DNA from: Neoconidiobolus thromboides FSU 785
Taxonomy: Eukaryota > Entomophthoromycota > Entomophthoromycetes > Entomophthorales > Neoconidiobolaceae
Length of the DNA stretch: 26,433 nt
Reading direction: 5' to 3'
Assembly: GCA_025603075.1 (NCBI GenBank)
Contig: MU626507.1
Span: 1 to 26,433 of the forward strand
Under the pieces are notes generated by a model. That model was not told the origin of the DNA and ran no database searches. It saw only the letters and a list, made by a program, of their open reading frames with translations. Of this stretch, positions 1 through 10,503 are shown piece by piece. A program made the translations under genes and the position numbers. The number at the start of each line of letters is the position of its first letter. Positions within the stretch are counted from its first letter, which is position 1.

Positions 1-2330
1 TTCTGGTACTACTGTAGCTTTGGTTGGACCTTCTGGATCTGGCAAAAGTACTACAGTTGGTTTAATTGAACGCTTTTATGATGTCAATGGAGGGTCAGTT
101 ACTATTGATGGTATTAATGTAAAAGATGTCAGTATCGAATTTTTAAGAAGTCATATTGGTATTGTTGGTCAAGAGCCTATTTTATTTGCTACTACAATTA
201 AGCAAAATATTTTATTTGGTTTACCTAATCATGAGTACAATGTTAATATAGATAGCTCTTTACAAAAAAGAATCGAAGATGCATGTAAACTATCAAATAT
301 TCATGAGTTTATTATGAGCTTACCTAAAGGTTATGATACGCAAGTAGGCGAAAAAGGTTCCTTATTATCTGGTGGTCAAAAATAACGTATTGCTATTGCT
401 CGTGCTTTGATTAAAAACCCAAAGATATTACTATTAGATGAAGCTACCTCTGCTCTTGATTCTGAATCTGAAAAATTAGTACAAACTGCTATTGATAATG
501 CATCTAAAAGCCGTACAACGGTTGTAATTGCTCATCGTTTATCAACAATCAAAAATGCTGATAAAATTGTAGTATTTGATCATGGGTACATTAGAGAAGA
601 AGGATAAATATAGCGATAAAGAAATGATTAAAGTGCGTATTGATAAGAGAAAGTCTTTAATAGTAAAAAACGAACATAGTGGTACCATTATTGACATTGA
701 TGCTACTGGTAAATTTAGTGACTTAAACAGGATTTGAGACATTGAGGTTATTGAACTCTTAGCATGTAAAAGTATAATTCAGAAAATTAAAGTGCTAAGG
801 GAAGAAGGATTAAAGAAATAACCATTTCTTATGCTTTGGGTATTTATAATGGCTTCCATACAGAAAAGGTTAGTGGTTTTACTGTTTCTTGAAGCTTTAG
901 TTAATGGTACCAGTTTGGCTGTATACTTTATTATCATAACCGGGACATTTAAAGCTTTTGTTAATATTAACGTGGCTGAAATGCACAATACTGGTGTAAA
1001 TATTTCTAACTTTTGGGCTTTAACGTTTATTGTTTTAGGTGCTATCACATCCTTTACTATGAACGCAAGGATTGTAGTTTTACAACATGTTGGTGAATCA
1101 CTAACTTATAGTGTCCATTTGAAATCACTTCAGACTTTATTAAACCAAGAGGTCTCTTAATTTGATAGCCCAATTAACAAGGCTGGTGTTCTCTATTCTG
1201 AATTTTATATCGAAGCTGAAAAAATCCAAAGTTTAATTCCTAAAGTGACAGGACCTATCATTATGACTATTTTTACTATATGTACTAGTTTAAGGATTGC
1301 CTTTGATAATGGTTGAGAATTAGTTCTAGTTGTTTTGGTATGCGCACCAGAGATTACTTTGGGTATCATATTATAGATGCGTGTATTTATCATTGTAAAT
1401 ACTGAAACTAAAAAGAACTACAAGTTGGTGTCTTAGAATTACTAGTGAATCTATTTTTAATATTCTTACTATCGCTGGGTTAACAAAAAATGCATTCTTT
1501 AATAATTGTGTTGCTCATTTTAAAGTGTTTCAAAAATGTCTTTAACTGGTGCATTCAAGACTTTATTTAGTTGTTCATTATCTATGGGTTCTCCTTTCTT
1601 AATCAATGCTTTAGCTTTCTGGTATTACACTGCTTTAGTTGTTTCTGGAGGATATTAATTTGAAGAGATCCTCCAAGTCATCACTACTGCGTCATTTATT
1701 GGTACTGCTTTAGGACATTCTTCTTTTGAATTGACTACTTTCGTTAAGCCAAAAGTTGCAGTCATTGACTTACTTGAATTGTCAGATCATAAAATAACAT
1801 TGATTCTGATGAGGGCTGTAGTACCTGTCCATCTAAATTGATAGGTGGTTTGGAACTAAAGATGATGTATTTCCTTGTTTTACACGACTAGATGCACCTA
1901 CCCTTCAAGGTTTAGGTCTTTCTATTTTAGTCGAAAAGAAAGTAGCTTTAGTAGGTGCCTCGAGTTCTGGAAAACCTACTGCCATTAGATTAGATTAGCG
2001 GTTCTATGACTCAAACTCTGGGTCATTTCATGTAGAAGATAGAACAACACTTGCTATTGCTCATTGTCTTCTCAAAGTACAAGATGGGGATGTTTTTTTT
2101 AATTTTATTATTTTTCCATTTTTAAGCACAATTTGAGTGGAAAGATTGTTAATAAAATCCTCAAATACAAAAATATATCCTCAGATTATGATTGTATTGT
2201 AGTAATAAAGTTAGGCAAAATAGTCGAAATGGGTATCCATGAAGGATTTTTAGAGTTAAAAGGATATTGTTGTTCTTTAGTTATGTAACAACAATTGACT
2301 AAAGAGGAGGAATATAATCTTATTCACTAA
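1..2330 (+). pseudogene. Decayed 3' part of an ABCB/P-glycoprotein-type full ABC transporter
   Basis: The intact family exports drugs or lipids across membranes using two TMD-NBD halves. The window opens inside NBD1: Walker A GPSGSGKST, Q-loop VGQEP, signature LSGGQ, Walker B ILLLDEA and the H-loop histidine in IAHRLST are all readable up to about 600. A linker and second membrane domain follow (for example NFWALTFIVLG and LAFWYYTALVVSGGY), then NBD2 (Walker A degraded to GASSSGKPT near 1955-1980). In-frame stops occur at 383-385, 735-737, 819-821, 1158-1160, 1314-1316, 1374-1376, 1996-1998 and 2286-2288, and the reading frame shifts near 605, between about 1400 and 1560, and near 1795-1900. 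NBD2 jumps from just after Walker A to RTTLAIAH, so its Q-loop, signature and Walker B are missing. A 99-bp transposon sits at 2085-2183. The old stop is TAA at 2328-2330. The 5' part lies outside the window. Family assignment is secure; the gene cannot make a full transporter. Confidence 0.93.
2085..2183 (+). mobile_element. Miniature inverted-repeat element, copy 1 (inside ABC pseudogene)
   Basis: This 99-bp copy starts TGGGGATG and ends TATCCTCA. It is flanked by a 2-bp direct repeat GA (2083-2084 and 2184-2185). Removing the element and one GA restores codons for QDYDCIVVI, the usual strand after the NBD2 H-loop, so the ends are well defined. It has the family core CCATTTTTAAGC followed by TTTGAGTGGAAAG and no reading frame. 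It is in the same orientation as the copies at 2362 and 12580. Confidence 0.85.
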
Positions 2331-2361
2331 TTTAACATTTTTTTGTTAATGAGTAACAGTA

Positions 2362-2457
2362 TGGAAATGTTTTTTGATTTCATTATTTTTCCATTTTTAA
2401 GCGCTATTTGAGTGGAAAGATTGTTAATAAAATTCTTAAACAAAAAACACATCCCCA
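2362..2457 (+). mobile_element. Miniature inverted-repeat element, copy 2
   Basis: This 96-bp copy has termini TGGAAATG and CATCCCCA and is flanked on both sides by TA (2360-2361 and 2458-2459). Its interior nearly matches copy 1, including CCATTTTTAAGCGCTATTTG and GTGGAAAGATTGTTAATAAA. It lies about 180 bp downstream of copy 1 in the same orientation. Confidence 0.88.
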
Positions 2458-3025
2458 TATATATTTTTAATATCTTTGAATTTCTTTAATAAATCATGCT
2501 AGTATTTATATTTGACAAATAAATTAGGCTAATAATATACCAATATAAAATCAACTTATTTAAAAAACAGTATACTAAGATTACAATCTATATTAAGTTG
2601 TAGTATTAGTTATAAAAAATAAGTGATAAAAATATAGTTTGGAGTAAATTGGTATAAAAAGTTGTTAATATTAACACTATTTGGGTATGTCTAATTTGGT
2701 TTCTTTGATTTTTCACTTAATGTTATTGAGTGGGAACATCATCTATAAATTTATAAACAAAATTAAATTTCAAAATTCAACTGGTGCCCACTAAATTTCA
2801 AGGAGCACTGAGAAACAAACTTGGATTGCAAGGAACAAAACTTCGAATGCTAACCATTACACTAAGGATCCTTTATATATCTGATTCTAAAATTTTATCA
2901 AATATAAAGAAAAAATTAATTTATTTTAATATAAAATTTTAATTGTTATACACAATTTTTAATTTTTGATCAAATTTCATTTAAAATATATTAATGTTAA
3001 AAAATGTTTATTGCTCTATAATATA

Positions 3026-3124
3026 TAGGGATGTTTTTTTGTGTTTAGAAATTTTACTAACAATCTTTCCACTCAAATGGCGCTTAAAAATGGAAAAATA
3101 ATAAAATCAAAAAAAACATACCCA
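3026..3124 (-). mobile_element. Miniature inverted-repeat element, copy 3
   Basis: This 99-bp copy is in the opposite orientation to copies 1 and 2. Its ends are TAGGGATG and CATACCCA, with flanking TA at 3024-3025 and 3125-3126. The interior reads CAATCTTTCCACTCAAATGG, then CGCTTAAAAATGGAAAAAT, the reverse complement of the core of copies 1 and 2. Confidence 0.88.
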
Positions 3125-3157
3125 TATTATAAATTAACTAAATATTACTTAAATAAG

Positions 3158-3257
3158 TAGGGATATATTTTTTTTGTTTAAGAACTTTACTAGCAATCTT
3201 TTTGTTTAAATAGCACTTAAAAAATGAAAAAAGTGATAAAGCCTAAAAACATCCCCA
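3158..3257 (-). mobile_element. Miniature inverted-repeat element, copy 4 (diverged)
   Basis: This 100-bp copy starts TAGGGATA and ends CATCCCCA, only 33 bp after copy 3 and in the same orientation. The interior is recognisable (AGAACTTTACTAGCAATCTT, then AAATAGCACTTAAAAAATG) but more mutated than its neighbours, and no clear 2-bp target duplication remains. It is probably an older insertion. Confidence 0.75.
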
Positions 3258-3618
3258 ATTGTTGGTTGAATTTTTATAACTCGTCTTAACGATTAAAATC
3301 AGTTTCATGAAATTCATCAAGAAACTCCAATATAAAAAGCCTAGGATATTTACTTTAAATGCTCGAGATTTAGTAAAACATTACATTCAAAAGTTGCTCT
3401 CATTTTTGTTTTTCTACAAAATTATAGTGGTTCTAATCGTTACCTGGAATTTTATATTTACTTTGAAACAAAAAGTATAAATAACATGACATGAAAACAT
3501 AGTTTAATTTTTTTATAAATGTTTGAATTTGAAATTTACTAATAAATAATAAGAGAAAGATAAATGAAAAGTTATTTCAGTAAGAATAAATTGAATAATG
3601 AATAAATAGCTCTATTAG

Positions 3619-5921
3619 TTATTTTTGTCTTTTAGTGTCCATATTTTCTCTTTCTGTACCCTCTTCATTTTCTAATTCTTCATTCTTCCTTTTCAAATCT
3701 CGATTTTTTTCATCTAAAACGCCACCTAATTCCATTGGTAAACATCTTATAAGCGCTAGTAATTTAGGACTAAAATAATCAGAGCATTTATCTAAAATAG
3801 TCCAATAATCTGCTGCAGCCTGAAAATCTTTAACAGCGACTGAATAATACAATAGATGCGAAACTGCAAATTTTTGGTTTTCATTTAACTCTTCAATATG
3901 ATTGAAATCGATACCTTGAAAAAAGTAGCAAGCTGCCATTTTTGAAAAGTTGTCACGCATGTTTTGCGAATATTTTTGATAAATCGATCCCAACTTTAAA
4001 TTAATTTCTCTACTGTTGTTATGTTCCTTCAATTTTAAATAGCTCTTTATAGCAGTTGAATAATCTTTAATACTTTCACTAACCTGAGCTAAATATGTCC
4101 ATCCATTTAAATTGTTAGGTCTAAAATGAATATTAAAGTAAACTGTCAAAGCTAAAAAACCATGATGTTTACCTGATTGACACAAGTTTGATTAGCATTG
4201 CTTCTGCTGCAAAATAATTTTTTTGGGTCAAATAGATTAAACTAAGCCCTTGGAGAGCCCTATAATCATCGGGGCTTAATACTAAAAACTTAAAAAAACT
4301 GAATGAAAACAATAACAACTAAGCCTTACTGAGTAATGTTTCTAACGTCTTGGTAGCACTAGATATTAAATTTAGTTTAAGATAATGGTTGGCTAAATAG
4401 AATAGAGCTTGAGTTGAAGCAGGTGAAATTTTAATTGCATCAGTGAATAATTTAGTTGCTTTGCTAGCACTGTTGGAGTACGAAAGGAAATTCCCATTAA
4501 CGCACATAGACTCATAGCTATCCTCTCTAAGTCGTCTACAACGAGCTGCAAAGTTTTGTAATCCAACTGAATCATCCGTATAAATTAAGATATGCGAATA
4601 AATTTCAGCATAATCTAAAGAGTACTTATTTTTTTCGTAGTATCTTTGAAACTCAAGTTTGCTATATTCATAATCTAAAAATAAGCCTTTAGCTATTATT
4701 GTTTTAGTCAAATCAAACAATACCGCAATTTTTATAGTGAGCTAATGCCCTATAAATAATATAACAATCGCTATAATAAATGGTTTCATATAATAATTGA
4801 CAACTTTCTTTGTCTTGCTCATTTGATAGACTTAAATTATTTGCCATGATCATAATAAATAGATGCTTAATAAAAACATTGGGTAAGTTTGGTAGACAAT
4901 GGTAATACTAAAAAAATTGGATTAAATTTAAATATGTACAAGGAAATCTACCTCAGTTTCGTTTTTAATACTAATAGAAAGCTCTAACCAGGCGTCCCAA
5001 TTTAAAGGATATCTTTGAATAGATAACAATAGCAATTTTGATGCTAAGTCATGCCTCCTTAGCTTATTTGCTATCATTCCAAATAAATATAAAACAAAGG
5101 GATGGTTAATTATTTTATTCCCTTCATTCAAATCATCTGAGGTATCAATTATTTCATTTTCATGTTCCATCAATTCGTTGAACTCCTCTCGATAAATTTT
5201 AAAATAATCTATTTGTAAATTTTCATTGTTTGCTACAATTTGTTAACATTTATTGCTAAAATATAGATTACAAACCACCTTCCAAAACTTTTACCCCGGT
5301 CCATATTTTGTGAGTTTTGAGCTAAAAATATAAACTTCAAAGTTTTAAAAAATAATAAAACAAACCTACTTCAATCCTAGATAAAATATAATAATAATAA
5401 AGCACAGGGTTGCTAAAATAATTCTTCTTTAATTCGGACACAATACTTTGATGATCCCCATTTTCAAATTTGTCGATTATCCTACTTACTGCTTTTTCAG
5501 TTGCTAATTGTTTTTCAAAAATTCCTTTATAGCTTTTAACCCAGCTTTCTTCTGTTCCATCTTCTATACTGTAAAATTTTAATTTTAATCTTCCAAGTCC
5601 TCTCTCGATTTTAACTTTATCTTCTTCAATTATATTAATGGGTTCAGTTTCGCTTTTAATTTCTCCATCAATTTTTAAAATTTTATTTCCGAACTTCGCT
5701 TCTTTCTCTTGAGTTTCTCTATACTTACAGTAATGATTTAACTCTGAAGCCATATCTTTTAATCTAAAGAAAAAGATATTAATTTATCAACATTAAACGT
5801 TCAGCTTTATAGACACATACACCTCATTGGTTTTAACTAATCCAAATTTTTTATTGATATTAAATCCTTTCTTAAGCCCTGATATTACTTTTTTGAGACT
5901 GTCTGTATTGAATCCTACCAT
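3619..5921 (-). CDS. CDC23: APC/C tetratricopeptide subunit, Cdc23/Apc8-like (seven exons)
   Basis: This is a scaffold subunit of the anaphase-promoting complex, the nuclear ubiquitin ligase that drives mitotic exit. Exons: 5921-5821, 5763-5366, 5232-4952, 4907-4724, 4674-4330, 4281-4173, 4120-3619 (1,920 nt, 639 codons plus stop; human CDC23 is about 600 aa). Donors are GTATGT, GTTTGT, GTAGAT, GTATTG, GTAAGG and GTAAAC; all acceptors end in TAG, and every junction keeps frame. Family landmarks appear in order: HPFVLYLFG (about 210), WDAWLEL (about 245), DYAEIYSHILIY (about 342, matching the DPYR..NMD.FSNLLYV region), VNGNFLSY, SPDDYRALQGL (about 440, matching RDYRAWYGLG) and RPNNLNGW (about 473). 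The N-terminal Cdc23 region and a charged Lys/Glu-rich tail flank the TPRs. Sequence is diverged from animal and yeast homologues but shows no breaks. Intron 3 could instead start at 4939, adding four residues; intron 2 may hide a microexon. The start is the first ATG before the first donor. Confidence 0.88.
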
Positions 5922-8900
5922 GATAAACTTGAAAAAAAAACAATGCAAAAATTTCAATTGATTTCCATTAATGAAGTGGATTTCAACACACCACAGATCT
6001 AGTCTTTAATTGGCTCGGCTTTTTGCAATCCTCGGTTCAACCCTATTCACATTTTATTGGCTTAAATAAATCACTAAGGGATAGATTATTGTATCATTTT
6101 TTATGCTTCAGACTTATTTACTACTTACAATACTGCTCTAATATAAAAATATCATACTGAGAGTTGACATTAAATATAATAAAACCTCAATCTAAAACCA
6201 AATGACAATATCTTTATATTTGCTAAAGTTTTACAAAAAATGACATATAATGATGTATTTTGCTAACTGCAGTTCTAATTTGTAAATTATATCCTTTCTG
6301 GAGAATTAAAGAATAGATTGAAATAGGATGGATAGATCTTTTGTTTGAGAGGAAATTCAAGATTATATCACATAATAAACTTGTTTTAGTACATCCTTTT
6401 TAGAATGTTTAACTCTTACTTAATGCAATTGTAAAGTACTTTTAACTTTTTAGGTTGATTATTTTTTCTAGAAATAAGTATCTAAACCAATTTTTACTAA
6501 CTTAATTTGATAGTTATTTTAGATTTAGATTTATTCTTTTTGCTATTTAATAGTGCTACTTACTAAAAGTTATACCTTTTTTATCGACTTGTAGCGTTGG
6601 AATTGTAAAAATACTTATTGATATGGATAAGGTAACTTTTAAAAACACTTGGAAAGTATCACTTAAAATAATCACATAATATATTACTATAATAGCTACA
6701 TTATGAATGTTTATAAAATGTAAGAAATAATTCAATGAGTATGAAAATAATATATACTTCAAAATATGACGTTAATTATTAAAAAAATATAAAAATCTGT
6801 AAGGCAATCAATAGAGGTTAAGTAATCTAGAATTAAACCAGAAATTTACTTTAGCCAGTTCTTTAAATAGAAACTTTCTATTTAAATATAATGTTTCAAA
6901 ATATACTTGTTTTCACCTTAAATATTTGAGTGTTACCTGTAAATTTTCCATAACGATTCTTTGCTTTAATAAATTCGGCTATACTCAAATATAATTTTCT
7001 TGTATCATTTAAGTGTCAATGCTTAGCTGCTTAAAGATAACTTCTATTTTTGCTGATAGTAGGGTTTATAAACTATAGATTTATTGTAATAAGGGTAAGT
7101 AGTAAATATATAATCAATTAAGTTGAAAAACGCAATGTTCAAAACAGTAAATATCATTATATAAACGCTATTAAATAGTAAATTTTAAATCGAGCTATTT
7201 TGTTTATCTAAAGTGTGTATAATCCAAAAAGGTTAGTAGGGGGTTTACATAAAAAAATGAGAAGGAAGGGGTAAATTTATTTCAACAGCAATCATATAAA
7301 ACCAAAAGAGATCAAGAATATAAATTTGAGAACCAGAAATGTATTCATAAGTAACACTTTAAACTATTCAAGGGTGATCTTAACTATTGTGAAAAAGTCT
7401 AAACACCTTTTAATGAAGGAAGCCATTTTTCGAAGTTTTAAATTTTATAAAAATATTGATATTAAAACTATGATTATAAAAAAGCGTGTTTTACGACATA
7501 TACAAATATATTTAAAAAAATCACAGCTATTAATAGTTTTTTTAACAATTTTTGTTAAATTTATCCTTGGATTTATTAAAAATTATTTAAATAATAGTTC
7601 AAGATAAAAGCCTGAATTCAAAGAAAAATAACATAATTCAGATAAATTTAGTCAAAATGAATAAATGTTTGTGAAAGCAAAACAAGTTTTTGTTTCTATA
7701 TTTTAAATTAATAAAGGACTTTCATAAATTGTTAAGCCTAATCTTTGTTTTTGATTAATGATAGTATTTTACAGCTGTCATATTTTTTGTAAGCTATTTA
7801 ATAGTATATCTAAGAGTAAAGTTTATCATAAAAATTTATTAATATATATGGTACAAGCGTTCAAAAATTGGCTATCGAATTATTTAACTGTAAAAATTAC
7901 TATAATTTATTTTGAAAAAGAGATGAAACATCTACATGCTATTCCAGTTTTTTATATATGAATAGGGTCAACTGATAGCTTATGTAGGGGGGCATCAGCA
8001 ATAATAATAAAACACAAGCTGAACCTATAAAAAATAAAACTATTATATGAAATTACTATTTAAATTTTCCTAGATCTTTTGGTTTTTTTAAATTAAGCTT
8101 CCTGTTAGCTTCATGATTTTGTGCATATTTAAATTTTTGGCACTTTTATTAAAGTATAACTAAAAAGCCTGACTTCGTACATATTTGAACATTTTCAGAC
8201 CTTTTTGGCATATTCTACTAAATATTTGTCAGTAAGTAAAGTACATACCTATATATTACAAGAAATTTTATACTATCTAACTTTCAACTATAGTAGTTGC
8301 TTATATAATTGCTCAAAAATTGCTTTTTAACTAGCCTTCCTTTAGATACAGAAAGTTTCAGCTCTTTTGAGAACTTTTTAACTGTTCATTTAAGAGTAAA
8401 ACTTATACTAAAGTTTAGCTAAAAAATATAGGTTAGACATTAAAGAACACTAGTGAGATGAATAATTTTACTATAAAATTATCACCGAAAGTTTGAAAAA
8501 GAGCTGCAACAGCTATATCATTGGTTAAGCAAATAAAATTTGAGTCTTAGTAAATATGAGAAAAAGCTTACCAAATTTAAGCAGATGCTTTTTATATTAT
8601 GAATAACAACAGAGAGTGCCAAATAATTTACATTAATGATTATTTTGTGCCAAGGTGGCATATACTTGTTGGTAGATTAACTAGGAATTACAATACAAAT
8701 ATCATTGGGAGTAAATATTGATGTAGCATTAAAATGAATGGTTTAGCTTAAAATTTTATATAAACCGATTGTCTGACAATATGACAATTAAACGATTACA
8801 AAACTATATTAAGTTTTTAGTTAACCATATTACGGAGCAATGGCTGTTATCCTTTTAATCTGACTCTAATTAATAGAACATGTTAAATTTTATTCGATAT

Positions 8901-9600
8901 AGATCCTTTATTAAAAATAGCTTTTTATCAAAAGAATTAGTCAAAGTTATAATAAGTGTCACTAAATCAGTTAAAGTTAATGTCAAAGGGAGCAAGGGAT
9001 AGTAAAAGTATGGAAAGAAAATTATCACAGATAAACGATAATATTAAATTTAATAAAAATGGAATGGAATGAAATGGATAGAATACATTTACTAATTAAA
9101 GCTAACCTTTATTCATAATGAATTTTAAAAAGAAAACCATAAGTTTATATAGAAATTCCAATTCGAGATTTATTTTAAATAATTAAATTATAAATTAAAT
9201 AACGTTTATTATATAATTAGTACCTTTTATTCCAAGTTTTTTTATAATTTAATATCACATTTATTATTTATCTTGATTTCTAATGTAGGATGATATAATT
9301 TAAGGTTTTCAAATGAACTTTACAAAAAAGTATTTAGTAGCTAGCACTATAAAAGTAAAATGAAATAATTAAACCATACAAAAAAGGATGCTAATAATTG
9401 AACAAAAAAATGATACAATAAAGTAACAGAAATCTTCTTTTTATTTTTTTATATCACAATAATAAACTGGTATATGAAATTATATTCTAAAGATTTAAGC
9501 ACTAAATATAGAAATTATTGTGGGATAGATTGGCATTATTTACTCCTTAAACAGCTCAATAACACGAGAGCTTTCAGTTGAACTTTTATGAATAAGAAAT
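5922..9600. other. Gene-free AT-rich stretch
   Basis: Beyond the CCAAT boxes near 6010-6060 I see no supportable gene. Open frames at 6556-6762, 7326-7607 and 7758-7961 are dominated by Ile, Lys, Phe, Asn and Tyr, match no family, and are of the length expected by chance at this base composition. No tRNA, transposon copy or long repeat was found here. Confidence 0.6.
6009..6060 (-). promoter_or_regulatory. Two CCAAT boxes upstream of the Apc8-like gene
   Basis: Read on the minus strand, CCAAT occurs at 6013-6009 and 6060-6056, about 90 and 135 bases before the ATG at 5921, in a locally GC-richer patch. CCAAT boxes bind the Hap2/3/5 (NF-Y) complex. Function is inferred from motif and position only. 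Confidence 0.4.
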
Positions 9601-9708
9601 AGGGGAGGCAGAGACAAAATAATAAATCAAGTATTCATATTAAATACTAATAAAAAATAAATAATGTTATTATTAACCACTTTCTAGTTTGGCTAAAAAG
9701 TATAAATA
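9601..9708 (+). promoter_or_regulatory. Promoter of the C2H2 factor gene: AGGGG element and TATA box
   Basis: TATAAATA lies at 9701-9708, about 65-70 bases before the ATG at 9772. AGGGG at 9601-9605, 171 bases upstream of the ATG, matches the stress response element that Msn2/Msn4-type fingers bind, which would allow autoregulation. The TATA box is a fair call. The AGGGG role is inference, since similar short G-runs occur elsewhere in the window. Confidence 0.45.
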
Positions 9709-9771
9709 CTTTTCAATTTGCGATTTTTAAAAAATAAACAACTTTGATTTTTTTTAACTATTAAAATTAAA

Positions 9772-10503
9772 ATGAATTCAGTAAACACTACGAACTCATT
9801 AGAGTTAAACAGTTATGAGTATGAATCCTTACCAAACACCCCCATTGACCCAAGCTTCACAATGTCCTATTATCCATTAATGAATGAATATCCTGTGCTA
9901 AGTCCAATTGACCCTTATTATACTACTGCTGTAACATCATGTTGTCCATCATTGTCAATAAATTATATAAATTATGATTTGGTTGCTTATCATAATACCA
10001 ATGAGTTAAATTTTTATTGTGATAATAATAATAATCCTTTGTATGAGTATATCTTACCTTCCCCAACAAATCAACAACATCACTTAAATAATAGCTCACC
10101 ATCTAGCTTAGAATTAGATAATATATTGGCTGATCCAGCCATATTACAAACATTAGAACAAATTAAACCACAGGCTGGTAGACCTTCACGCAGTCATGCT
10201 AATAAAAACAAAAGAAGAGTTAATTCTTTACCTGGTTTAGATAAATTAAACAAGGGTAAAGTCAGTGCTAATAACGAAAATGAAGAAACAATCAAACCAT
10301 TTGAATGCCCAAAAGAAGATTGCAATAAAGTGTTTAAACGCTCAGAACATCTTAAAAGGCATGTTAATACAGTTCATTCTGGAATTAAGCCTTATGTTTG
10401 CCCTTACCCAGATTGTGAAAAAAGGTTTTCTAGATCAGATAATTTAGGTCAACATTATAAAACACATATCCCTAAATCAAGAAAAAAGTCGGCCACCTTT
10501 TAA
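9772..10503 (+). CDS. Msn2/Msn4-type C2H2 zinc-finger transcription factor
   Basis: This single-exon 243-aa protein has two C-terminal C2H2 fingers. Finger 1 spans about 177-202 (C179, C184, H197, H202) and finger 2 about 208-232 (C210, C215, H228, H232), joined by a TGEKP-like linker SGIKPYV. The helices read RSEHLKR and RSDNLGQ; in yeast Msn2/Msn4 nearly the same helices bind AGGGG stress elements, so a similar target is likely. Both fingers have four residues between the cysteines, unlike the two in yeast Msn2. Residues 1-130 are Asn/Ser/Pro/Tyr-rich and probably disordered, with acidic-hydrophobic patches that could activate transcription. A basic stretch at 136-150 ([14 protein letters not shown]) is a likely nuclear signal. 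The ATG is the first in frame and sits about 65 bases after a TATA box. Class is sure; one-to-one orthology to Msn2 is not. Confidence 0.92.
   Translation: MNSVNTTNSLELNSYEYESLPNTPIDPSFTMSYYPLMNEYPVLSPIDPYYTTAVTSCCPSLSINYINYDLVAYHNTNELNFYCDNNNNPLYEYILPSPTNQQHHLNNSSPSSLELDNILADPAILQTLEQIKPQAGRPSRSHANKNKRRVNSLPGLDKLNKGKVSANNENEETIKPFECPKEDCNKVFKRSEHLKRHVNTVHSGIKPYVCPYPDCEKRFSRSDNLGQHYKTHIPKSRKKSATF

Larger units (their letters stand above)
2331..3618. other. Non-coding AT-rich stretch with three transposon copies
   Basis: No gene is visible between the end of the ABC pseudogene and the 3' end of the Apc8-like gene. The stretch holds miniature elements at 2362-2457, 3026-3124 and 3158-3257. The rest is AT-rich sequence in which I see no coding or RNA signal. 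Confidence 0.7.

Noticed and set aside
1-2330. A non-standard genetic code reading TAA/TAG as Gln
   Set aside because: Several stops in the ABC gene sit at Gln positions, but this gene also has frameshifts, a deletion and stops at Trp or Tyr positions. The Apc8-like, C2H2, homeodomain and ataxin-2 genes end at normal stops and encode Gln with CAA/CAG.
6556-7961. Small frames at 6556-6762 (minus), 7326-7607 and 7758-7961 (plus)
   Set aside because: They are translations of AT-rich DNA dominated by Ile, Lys, Phe and Asn, two or more start at non-ATG or arbitrary codons, and none resembles a family. At roughly 8-9% stop codons, a few frames of this length are expected by chance in both strands of 26 kb.
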